Below are positions 8,175-15,038 of a DNA stretch of 35,516 nt, in pieces. This stretch comes from Fen-330 sp050008465 (GTDB taxonomy: Bacteria > Acidobacteriota > Terriglobia > Bryobacterales > Bryobacteraceae). The translations under genes and the position numbers were made by a program. The notes beneath the pieces were generated by a model. The model was given only the letters and a program-made list of their open reading frames with translations. It was not told the origin of the DNA and did not search any database. Each line of letters begins with the position of its first letter. The first letter of the stretch is position 1. Where the stretch lies: assembly GCA_050008465.1 (NCBI GenBank), contig JBEKMO010000056.1, forward strand, positions 1 through 35,516. Direction: 5' to 3'.

Positions 8175-10868
8175 TCATTCATGGCGCAGCGCCTGCATCG
8201 GGTCGATCCGGGCGGCGCGGCGCGCCGGCGCCCACGCGGAAATCACACCAACACCCAGGAGTACGCCGACCGTCAACGTCAGCGTCAGAGGATCGCGCGG
8301 CTGGATGCCGTACAAGAGCGACGACGTGATCCGCCCAGCGGCGAGCGACACTGGCAACCCTACGACCACACCCAGCGCGATCAAAAGCAGACCGTCCCGC
8401 AAGACCATCCAGGTCACCTTCGTTGCGGCCGCGCCGAGAGCCATCCGTACTCCGATCTCCCTGGTGCGTTGAGCCACGCCGTATGCCATGACGCCGTAGA
8501 GACCCACTGCGGCAAGCAACAATGCCAGGCCGCCGAAGAAGCCACTGACGGTCGCGATCATGCGATCCAGGAAGATCGAGTCGTCGATCTGTTCCTTGAT
8601 GGTCCGCGGCTCGACGAGAGCCACCTCCGGATCCAGTCGATTCAGTTCGCGGCGAATCATCGGCAACATGGTATCGGGAGGGAGTTGCGCACGAACGAGC
8701 AACAATTCGGGCGGGCCCTCGTTTTGGGAAAGCGGCAGATACACTGTCGGCTCGGCCTTGGTCTTGAGACCTCTATGCAGAATGTCGCGCACCATGCCGA
8801 CAATGTAAGTGGGCCGCCCGCCTTCGGGTTTGGCGTCGTCGAAGCTCAACACCCGGCCGGCAGGATCCGCGATTCCAGGAAAGAACTCACGGACGAACGA
8901 TTCATTCACCACGGCGACTTTGCGAGTTGCGCCGGTGTCGCTAGCCTCCAGCTCGCGACCCCTCAGTGGAGGGCTGCCAATCGTTGTGAAATAAGCGGGA
9001 CCCACGTCCTGAAAAGCAACGCTGGCGGGCTCCTTCATGGTGCGCAGCGAGCCCGGCACGCGGATTCCAGCACTGAAGGAACTTCCCTGGTACGGCCCCG
9101 GATTGCCACAGCTAAACGACACGACGCCTGGAAGAGATGCTACGCGGTTCAGAAGTCTTTCCCGAAGACGGTCTTTATCGGCGGGCTTCCAGGCACTCGG
9201 ATAATCCAGCCAGAACGTCATCACGTTCTGGTTGAGAAAGCCGGGGTTGACGGACCGGAGACCGGCGAGGCTGTGCGCGAACAGCCCTGCCAGCATGACC
9301 AGTACCATGGACAGCGCAACCTGCACCACAACGAGTGCTTTCCGTAAGCCGATTCCCAGTCCGCGCCTGGGCGGCTGCGATGCGCCTTCCTTGAGCGCCA
9401 TGCCCGGATCCAGGCCGGTCGAGCGCAGCGCCGGCGCCAGCCCGAACAGGATGGCCGACAGAAGCGATATGCACACGGTGAAACCGAGCACGGTAGAGTC
9501 GGGCGCCACCGTGAGTGTATCCGCCGACCCCGGAGGAAGAAACATCAGGATGTAACGCTCTCCCCAGAGGGCGAACAACACGCCCAGCGCACTTCCCAGC
9601 AGAACCAGCAGCAGACTCTCGATCAGCCACTGGCGCACGATGCGTTGCCGGGTTGCACCCAGCGCGATGCGGAGAGCGATCTCCCGGCGGCGCGCCGCCC
9701 CGCGCGCCAGCAACAGGTTGGCGACGTTGGCGCAGGCGATCAGCAGCGTCAGAGCTACGGCCGCCATGAGCACGGTGAGCGGCTTGCCGAACTGATCGCG
9801 CAGGCGGGATACGCCGATCCCGCCTGCGCGCACCTCGATCCTTTGCTCCATCGCTTGCCTGCGCCAAAAAGAGTCGGGCGTGCCGCCATATACGCTCGCC
9901 AGGTGCTGGCGCAGGATCGTGTTCACCGCAGCCTGGATCTGGCTCCTGGGTACTCCCGGCCGGCTGCGCGCCAACATCCACAGCCAGTTCAGGCGGGGAT
10001 TCGTGAGATCCGTCGGGCTCATCATGATCGGCGTCCACAGGTCGGCTCGATGGTCTACTTCCACCCCACGAAAGCCCGGCCGGGCGACGCCAACGACGGT
10101 CAGCGGCTGCTCACCAACCATCAGCACCCGTCCGAGCACTCCGGGGTCGAGGCTGAAGCGGCTGCGCCAGAAGTCGTAGCTCAGGACGACAACCGGGTGA
10201 GCGTGTGGGATGCGGTTGTCCTCGTCGGTAAGCAGGCGGCCCACGGCCGCTCTTACTCCGAGCACCTCGAAGTAATTGCCGGAGACAAACTCCCGCTGAA
10301 CAAACTCCACTCTCTCGCCGCGCCCCGCGCTGAAGCGGTCCAACGCTCCGCTGCGCGCCAGCACGCCAGTGAACAGTTCTTTGCGTTCGCGAAACTGAAG
10401 ATAGAGCGGGTACGAGAAACCATAGCCGCTGCCCCAACCGCCCGTCTTGTACAGGGTCACGAGTTCCGAGGGCTTCTCGACGGGCAACGTTCGCAACGTG
10501 AGCGTGTCGAGAAGCGAGAACACCGCGGTGTTGGCGCCGATGCCGAGAGCCAAAGACAGCACTGCCGCGATTGTGAAACCTGGATCCCGGCGCAAGCTGC
10601 GGGCGCCATAGCGCAGGTCTTTCGCCACGATTTCGAGCCAGGGAACGCCCCGCCGTTCACGGTATGCCTCCGCTGCCTGCGTGACGCCGCCAAACTCCCG
10701 CAGCGCGGCGTGGCGGGCCTCCTCGGGGGACATGCCGCGCCGAAGATTCGCTTCGATCTCCATTTCGAGGTGGGACCGCAGCTCTTCATCCAGCTCCCTG
10801 TCGAGGTGGCGGGCGGCGAACAGGGCGCGCACGCGGGAGACGAACACGCGATGCCAGGTCACGGGCAT
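8175..10868 (-). CDS. ADOP-type FtsX/MacB-like permease (acidobacterial duplicated orphan permease)
   Basis: 897 residues. An N-terminal cytoplasmic segment (RELDEELRSHLEMEIE, MSPEEARHAALREFGG) precedes a MacB-like core (RSLRRDPGFTIAAVLSLALGIGANTAVFSL). A periplasmic domain follows, then three transmembrane helices (about residues 370-480), and then a second copy of the whole periplasmic/FtsX module ending in WAPARRAARIDPMQALRHE. This duplicated arrangement with no ATPase alongside is the ADOP family (TIGR03434), found in many copies in Solibacter-type acidobacteria. Related MacB/LolC proteins move lipids, peptides or drugs by mechanotransmission. For ADOP the substrate and energy source are unknown. 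It lies 4 bases downstream of padR and is almost certainly co-transcribed with it. Confidence 0.93.
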   Translation of the reverse strand: MPVTWHRVFVSRVRALFAARHLDRELDEELRSHLEMEIEANLRRGMSPEEARHAALREFGGVTQAAEAYRERRGVPWLEIVAKDLRYGARSLRRDPGFTIAAVLSLALGIGANTAVFSLLDTLTLRTLPVEKPSELVTLYKTGGWGSGYGFSYPLYLQFRERKELFTGVLARSGALDRFSAGRGERVEFVQREFVSGNYFEVLGVRAAVGRLLTDEDNRIPHAHPVVVLSYDFWRSRFSLDPGVLGRVLMVGEQPLTVVGVARPGFRGVEVDHRADLWTPIMMSPTDLTNPRLNWLWMLARSRPGVPRSQIQAAVNTILRQHLASVYGGTPDSFWRRQAMEQRIEVRAGGIGVSRLRDQFGKPLTVLMAAVALTLLIACANVANLLLARGAARRREIALRIALGATRQRIVRQWLIESLLLVLLGSALGVLFALWGERYILMFLPPGSADTLTVAPDSTVLGFTVCISLLSAILFGLAPALRSTGLDPGMALKEGASQPPRRGLGIGLRKALVVVQVALSMVLVMLAGLFAHSLAGLRSVNPGFLNQNVMTFWLDYPSAWKPADKDRLRERLLNRVASLPGVVSFSCGNPGPYQGSSFSAGIRVPGSLRTMKEPASVAFQDVGPAYFTTIGSPPLRGRELEASDTGATRKVAVVNESFVREFFPGIADPAGRVLSFDDAKPEGGRPTYIVGMVRDILHRGLKTKAEPTVYLPLSQNEGPPELLLVRAQLPPDTMLPMIRRELNRLDPEVALVEPRTIKEQIDDSIFLDRMIATVSGFFGGLALLLAAVGLYGVMAYGVAQRTREIGVRMALGAAATKVTWMVLRDGLLLIALGVVVGLPVSLAAGRITSSLLYGIQPRDPLTLTLTVGVLLGVGVISAWAPARRAARIDPMQALRHE

Positions 10869-10872
10869 TCTC

Positions 10873-11211
10873 CTATTCGGCGGCGCTCAGCAGACGCGAC
10901 ATGAAGCCGGCGAATCGCTGCCATTCCAGGGTCTCCGTTTCGAGTTGCTTCTTACCCAAACGGGTCAGCGAGTAGTACTTGGCCCGCCGGTTGTTCTCGG
11001 TGACCTTCCATTCCGATCGAATCCATCCCTTCTGCTCGACGCGCAGCAGAGCGGGATAGAGGGTGCCCTGGTTCAATTGCAGAAGGTCTTCCGACATCTG
11101 CCGGATGCGCTGGGCGATGCCCCATCCGTGCATCGCTCCCAGCGTGTCGAGGATCTTCAAGACCATGAGGTCGAGCGTGCCCTGCAAAACGTCGGACTTG
11201 GACTGGCCCAT
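10873..11211 (-). CDS. PadR-family transcriptional regulator paired with ADOP permease
   Basis: 112 residues. The N-terminal winged helix-turn-helix has the family motifs LQGTLDLMVLKILD, HGWGIAQRI, LNQGTLYPALLRVEQKGWI and AKYYSLTRLGKKQL, followed by a C-terminal dimerisation helix. This matches the acidobacterial PadR subfamily (TIGR03433) that sits next to ADOP permeases. PadR proteins usually repress their own operon and are released by small hydrophobic ligands. The start has a strong AAGGAG site 4 bases upstream of ATG. The promoter upstream contains two TGTNNACA palindromes, consistent with autoregulation of padR and the permease. Confidence 0.93.
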   Translation of the reverse strand: MGQSKSDVLQGTLDLMVLKILDTLGAMHGWGIAQRIRQMSEDLLQLNQGTLYPALLRVEQKGWIRSEWKVTENNRRAKYYSLTRLGKKQLETETLEWQRFAGFMSRLLSAAE

Positions 11212-11221
11212 CTGACTCCTT

Positions 11222-11274
11222 TTGGATGTCTACAGAAACAATATACGCGCACTTCTGTTGGATGTCAACAGAAA
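11222..11274 (-). promoter_or_regulatory. padR-ADOP promoter with two TGTNNACA operator-like palindromes
   Basis: On the minus strand TTGACA (11263-11268) and TATATT (11240-11245) are separated by 17 bases, close to an ideal sigma-70 promoter. Two 17-base direct repeats (11222-11238 and 11258-11274, 16 of 17 identical, period 36) each contain a TGTNNACA palindrome. One overlaps the -35 box and the other lies just downstream of the -10 box near the start site. This is the geometry of a repressor-operator pair, most simply for PadR itself. The palindromes and spacing are seen directly. PadR binding is inference. Confidence 0.65.
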
Positions 11275-11339
11275 GGCGGAACGCTCCGTCCGCCAGCCCC
11301 GCGCTGTGCGAAACTGAATGCTTGAGGGTAGAAACCGGA

Positions 11340-11903
11340 ATGGCAGTGTGCATGCGTCTGGGGCTGTGCGGGTTCATGGTTCTGCTTCTCGCCTGGCCCG
11401 CGGCCGCACAGTCCGGCGGGGTGCCGCCGGAATGGGAGGTGCGCCAGGACCTCGCCGGCCTGGCTGAGCGCATCCAGCGCTTCAAGCCCATCCTGGACCA
11501 GGTGAAGCCGCAGACCTGGCCGGGCGCGCCCGCCGCGTATGTCGATCAAGGCAAGCGCGTCAGCGCCGAGATCGACTACCTGATCGCCTCGGCGCAGGCC
11601 CTGGCCGCCCAGCCCGAGAAGCTCACCGCCGCCCTGACGACCTACTTCCGCATGCAGTCTCTCGACCTGATGCTGCGGTCCTACGCCGACGGCATTCGCA
11701 AGTACCAGAATCCCGCCCTCGCCGAATTGCTCCAAGGCGCGCTCTCCTCGAGCGCCGCCGACCGCGAGAAACTACGCCAGTACATCGTGGATCTGGCGGC
11801 CTTCAAGGAACAGCAGTTTCGCGTCGCCGACCAGGAGGCGCAGCAGTGCCGCGGCGCGCCTTCCCGCCATCCGCAGGGCGCCCGGAAGGAGGAGCGCAAA
11901 TGA
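11340..11903 (+). CDS. Exported helical protein of unknown function
   Basis: 187 residues from ATG 11340. A longer frame from 11226 runs through the padR operator region and lacks a signal-like start. The N-terminus is a clear signal peptide (MRLGLCGFMVLLLAWPAAAQ). The mature part is predicted mostly helical, with Trp, Leu and Gln-rich segments (EWEVRQDLAGLAERIQRF, LAELLQGALSSSAAD) and no cysteine cluster or catalytic motif that I recognise. The C-terminal ~20 residues are basic and Arg/Lys-rich. Its stop overlaps the start of the Cys-rich mini-gene by 4 bases (ATGA), so the two are translated together. Confidence 0.7.
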   Translation: MAVCMRLGLCGFMVLLLAWPAAAQSGGVPPEWEVRQDLAGLAERIQRFKPILDQVKPQTWPGAPAAYVDQGKRVSAEIDYLIASAQALAAQPEKLTAALTTYFRMQSLDLMLRSYADGIRKYQNPALAELLQGALSSSAADREKLRQYIVDLAAFKEQQFRVADQEAQQCRGAPSRHPQGARKEERK

Positions 11904-12094
11904 CCGAGGTCCGCACGTTCTCGTGCAGTATCTGCGGCGATTCCTCCACCGAGATCTGCGTCTACTGCACCAAGGACGCCTGTCCGAACCACGTCTGCCG
12001 CAAGTGCCTTCGCTGTAGCGACTGCTGCGAATGCGAGGTCCCGCTGAACCCGGCCGAGCCGCATCCGGCTGCCGAGCACAATCCGGCCGCGTAA
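11900..12094 (+). CDS. Cys-rich zinc-ribbon-like mini-protein
   Basis: 64 residues. The start is fixed by AAGGAGGAG 5-7 bases upstream and by a 4-base overlap with the previous gene. Cysteines are arranged as CxxC pairs (CSIC, CVYC) followed by a dense cluster (CRKCLRCSDCCEC), suggesting two treble-clef or zinc-ribbon knuckles. The last ~15 residues are Pro/Ala/Glu-rich. I do not recognise the family. It is probably a structural zinc protein acting with its exported neighbour's operon. The 3' half of the gene has a degenerate second copy at 12462-12535. Confidence 0.65.
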   Translation: MTEVRTFSCSICGDSSTEICVYCTKDACPNHVCRKCLRCSDCCECEVPLNPAEPHPAAEHNPAA

Positions 12095-12390
12095 CCTGGC
12101 GGCTCTGTTTGTTTCAGCGGAGCCTCAAATTGGCCCCAACTCCTCGATGCCGGCTCTACTCGGCTCCGGGCTTGGGAGCGCGGCAGTCTTCGAAACGGGG
12201 GCGTTGCCCGTCCACGTAGATGGCTTCCAGTTCGAGTCGCCCCGAACGTTCCGACGCAATCGTCCTGACAAAGCACGCTGTGGCATTCGGCACTGCCGCA
12301 AAGCGGCTTCGTTCAAGTCCGGTTCTGGGAAACTAGGCGTCCCGCGCGAGCAGCCTGTCACCTGGCCTCATAGTCGCCGTGCCGGAGACC

Positions 12391-12535
12391 GGCCCACCAC
12401 TCATGGTTTCGGCTCCGGCAGCAGGAATCCACGCTCGATCAACTGCCACAGCGGGCCTCCGGTGCCTTTGCTACAGCGACTGCTGCGAGTGCGAGGTCGC
12501 GCTGAACCCGCCGGCGCAACCTGGCGCCTCTGTTT
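12391..12535. pseudogene. Junction of an eroded tandem duplication: tails of two flanking genes back to back
   Basis: 12391-12452 matches 13478-13539 (about 55 of 62 bases), the 3' end of the NPPF methyltransferase on the minus strand. In this copy the frame still reads LIERGFLLPEPKP and stop. 12462-12510 matches 12004-12052 (44 of 49 bases), the 3' half of the Cys-rich mini-gene, and 12515-12535 matches 12090-12110, but the stop codon TAA has become CAA. The order mini-gene tail, methyltransferase tail, mini-gene tail, methyltransferase tail is what a tandem duplication of one segment would leave. The preceding stretch 12095-12390 contains no gene I can support, only an open minus frame at 12156-12332 without a start. 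Confidence 0.65.
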
Positions 12536-12562
12536 GGGAGCGGGTCGTTCCCCGAAACGGAT

Positions 12563-12815
12563 TCAGAGCAATTCCGCGAGGGATTCGATGGCGATCGACG
12601 TGAACTGCGCAACTTCGGAGAGGATACCGTGGAGCGTGCCGGTTCTCAGCGGGTTGTGCAGCGGGATCGTGATTGTGTGGGGCGGGAGTCTCTCGTAGCG
12701 TTGCCTGACGGCGGATTACACGATCAGCGGACACGCCGCGGTATAGTCGCACGAGGCGGGGGCGCGCCGCGCCGTCTTCCTCCGCGTCGCGAACTTCGAA
12801 GATCAGCTCGATCTC
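12563..12815 (-). pseudogene. Decayed HicB/HicA-like toxin-antitoxin remnant
   Basis: Read on the minus strand, about 12815 to 12716 encodes ELIFEVRDAEEDG followed directly by RPRLVRLYRGVSADRVI. These look like the two ends of a HicB-like antitoxin with its middle deleted. In the next frame, 12715-12563 encodes HTITIPLHNPLRTGTLHGIL and further residues to a stop, the C-terminal half of a HicA-type mRNA interferase (double-stranded RNA-binding fold, TIP-H and GTL-GIL motifs). The HicA part has no start codon and lacks the usual GSH-containing N-terminal half. Both are therefore non-functional relics. Recognition is by motif only. Confidence 0.5.
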
Positions 12816-13422
12816 AGCCTGCCAGACGCAGTGCGGCGGCGATGTCCTCGGCGACCATCCTTCGCTTGCTTTTCTCGATGAAGAAACTCGGACCGGCTTG
12901 CAGGTACGACGGAAAAACCCGCAGGCCACGGAAGAAGTACTTCTGGCCGCGGATCTTGTAGGTTGAGCCGGCGGGAATCACCCGCTTCTCCCCGGCCCGC
13001 TGCGCGATGCAGTTGAGCGCCTTGATCGCGACGTCCCCCATCAGCATCAGCACCCTCGCGTTCGGGAACAGAAGCAGCTCCTTTTCCAGCAGCAGGGAGC
13101 ACTCGCGGATGGTGTCCGCCTGGATTCCATAGCCCGTCTTGCCGCATTTCACAGCCGTCGTCAGATACACGCCCCGGTCCACGATGTCCTTCACCGACGA
13201 CACGTTTGCACCCGCGTCATTGAACGCCTGGACTGTGGTCTGCTGGAACAGCGGATTCCCCTTGGCGTAATAGTAGTCGTCGGGGTTCGCCGGTGCGGCT
13301 TCCGACACCATGACGATGGAGATGGTCTCCGGTTTCAAGCTGACGCTGGGCACGACATAACAGTCATGCTTCACGTCCGAGCAGGGAAATGCCCTGCATC
13401 CCACGCATTGGCTCACTCGCAC
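12814..13422 (-). CDS. Uracil-DNA glycosylase superfamily protein with probable [4Fe-4S] cluster
   Basis: 202 residues. Four cysteines at 6, 9, 93 and 108 (CVGC, KC, EC) are spaced as in the Fe-S family 4 uracil-DNA glycosylases, which remove uracil from DNA in base excision repair. The segment around KCGKTGY and ECSLLLEKELLL followed by VLMLMGDVAIKAL matches the family's core strand-helix. The first active-site motif, usually GEAPG, reads SEAAPANPDD here, and the second, usually HPS, reads FPSYLQ. It is thus a divergent member that may act on another lesion or not be a glycosylase at all. The start at 13422 puts CxxC at the family position. The stop abuts the hicBA relic. Confidence 0.65.
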   Translation of the reverse strand: MRVSQCVGCRAFPCSDVKHDCYVVPSVSLKPETISIVMVSEAAPANPDDYYYAKGNPLFQQTTVQAFNDAGANVSSVKDIVDRGVYLTTAVKCGKTGYGIQADTIRECSLLLEKELLLFPNARVLMLMGDVAIKALNCIAQRAGEKRVIPAGSTYKIRGQKYFFRGLRVFPSYLQAGPSFFIEKSKRRMVAEDIAAALRLAG

Positions 13423-13487
13423 TGCATCCTCCTACCAGCTTGTCTCCGGCCGCGAGCGGAGCGGATCGCAAGCGGCCGGCCCGCTGC

Positions 13488-15008
13488 TCACGGTTTCGGC
13501 ACCGGCAGCAGGAATCCCCGCTCGATCAACTGCCGCAGCAGAGCCAGGCAGTTCGGGGTGATCTTCTCCACTTCCGAGTCCGTGGCTGCGGCCAGCTCGA
13601 CGAGCAGCTCGCGGATCGGGCGCTGGCCGTCGCAACGGGCCACCAAACCCGCCAGCCGCAGATCGATGGGGCTCGAGTAGGTGAGCCCGCGCGCCAGGCG
13701 GATGCGCGCCGAGGTCACGCGCCACGCTTTCTCGCTCCACTCACAGGTTTCGTCGAGCCGGACCAGCGGCGTCACACGCAGTTTCTCGCCCAGCAGCGCG
13801 TCGTCGGCCTTCACCGTCTCCAGGTAGTCGTGCAACTCGAAGCCCAGCGCGACGTAATCGCCGAACGGCCCGGAGATGTCGTCCGGCGCGTCCTCGATCC
13901 GGATCCAGTTGGCCCGCCCGCTCACGCGCCGCATTGCGATCAGCCCCGTGTCGATCGCCTCGATCCCCTTCCGGGCGTAGTAGGCCAGCCAGTCGTCGTA
14001 GAGCCGGCCGCCGCCCTCGGGGGTTTCGTGTTCAGTGTCGCGAATCCACATGTGGGCGTATGCGGCCGTGCTGTGGTTGTCGGTGCGCAGCACCCACACA
14101 TCGCACCCGGAATTGGAGAACCAGCCGGCCAGCCGCTCCTTCCAGTCCTGGCCCGCCACGTGCACCCAATCGCAGCAAATCTGGAAGATCCCGCCCTCGT
14201 TCAGGAATTCCGGCGCGCGTCTAGCCAGCTCCTGGCAGAAGCCGTCCAGCTCCACGCCGCTGTCGCGGTACATGTATCGGAACGACGGAGTAACGGCGAA
14301 AGGAGGGTTCGAAACCACCAGGTCGAACTTCCGCCCGCGCACCGGCTCGAATGCGTTGCCTTGAAGGAACTCAAGGCCGGCAACGTCATTCAGCCCGGCG
14401 TTAAGACGCGCGAACTCGATCGAACGCGCGGTCACGTCGATGCCGCAGACCTGCTGGCTGTGCGGCGCCGCCAGGAAGGCCTGGACGCCGCCGCCAGTGC
14501 CCAGATCGAGCGTGGTGCGCACCGGCCGGCGCACGGTGAAATCGGCCAGCGCCGCGCTCGAGGCCGTGATTCCCATCACCTGCTCGAGTTGCCCGCCGGG
14601 CTCGACGTTGTCGGTATAGTCGCAGGCCAGCAGCAGATCGCGGAACGGAAGCAGCCGGATGCGGCCATGCGCCACCCCATCGCGAATTTCGACCAGCCCC
14701 GCCCTCACCCATTCTTCGAGCGGCAGCGGGTCGAACGCCCGGCGGGCCGCCACCGCGTCCACCGGCGTGCCGACCACGAACATGCGGATCATCGCGTTGA
14801 GCGGCGTGGCTTCCCGCGTCAGGTGCAGGAAGTGCGGCAGGTCGCGCCCGGCCCGGGTCGGCAACTGAATGGGGCCGAGCACGCCTATCAGACCTTTCTC
14901 GTTGTATCCCGCCCCGCGGAGCACCCCGCGGATGCGCGCATATTGTTCGGGGCCGTCGATATGGAAGATGGTGTCGCTCACGCCAGCCGATTCTAGCACG
15001 GGAAACAT
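13488..15008 (-). CDS. Class I SAM-dependent methyltransferase, NPPF type
   Basis: About 506 residues from ATG 15008; a GTG at 14981 is an alternative. The N-terminal ~160 residues form a helical region with a winged-helix look (YARIRGVLRGAGY, PLEEWVRAGLVE). A Rossmann methyltransferase core follows, with motif I LDLGTGGGVQAF and the motif IV VVSNPPFAVTP, as in enzymes that methylate amide or ring nitrogens of protein glutamine or nucleic acid (PrmC, RsmC and relatives). The C-terminal ~130 residues have no recognised domain and end in PVPKP. The substrate is not predictable, but the NPPF motif argues for N-methylation. The open frame continues upstream to 16451 only as a shadow of the amidohydrolase. 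The divergent amidohydrolase starts 30 bases away, so the promoters must overlap genes. Confidence 0.8.
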   Translation of the reverse strand: MFPVLESAGVSDTIFHIDGPEQYARIRGVLRGAGYNEKGLIGVLGPIQLPTRAGRDLPHFLHLTREATPLNAMIRMFVVGTPVDAVAARRAFDPLPLEEWVRAGLVEIRDGVAHGRIRLLPFRDLLLACDYTDNVEPGGQLEQVMGITASSAALADFTVRRPVRTTLDLGTGGGVQAFLAAPHSQQVCGIDVTARSIEFARLNAGLNDVAGLEFLQGNAFEPVRGRKFDLVVSNPPFAVTPSFRYMYRDSGVELDGFCQELARRAPEFLNEGGIFQICCDWVHVAGQDWKERLAGWFSNSGCDVWVLRTDNHSTAAYAHMWIRDTEHETPEGGGRLYDDWLAYYARKGIEAIDTGLIAMRRVSGRANWIRIEDAPDDISGPFGDYVALGFELHDYLETVKADDALLGEKLRVTPLVRLDETCEWSEKAWRVTSARIRLARGLTYSSPIDLRLAGLVARCDGQRPIRELLVELAAATDSEVEKITPNCLALLRQLIERGFLLPVPKP

Positions 15009-15038
15009 GGTGGCTGTCCCCAGGTTTAAGATGGTGCC

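Noticed and set aside
8181..9347. Plus-strand frames across the ADOP gene
   Set aside because: They are shadows of the high-GC minus-strand permease, which has recognisable domains throughout.
11226..11339. N-terminal extension of the exported helical protein from ATG 11226
   Set aside because: It would place coding sequence over the padR promoter and put 38 residues before a clear signal peptide.
12305..12335. tRNA T-arm-like sequence (GTTCAAGTCC)
   Set aside because: The flanking bases do not pair as a T-stem, and no acceptor, D or anticodon arm can be found.
13389..14996. Long plus-strand frame opposite the methyltransferase
   Set aside because: The translation is Arg/His/Pro-rich without domain structure, while the minus strand has complete methyltransferase motifs.
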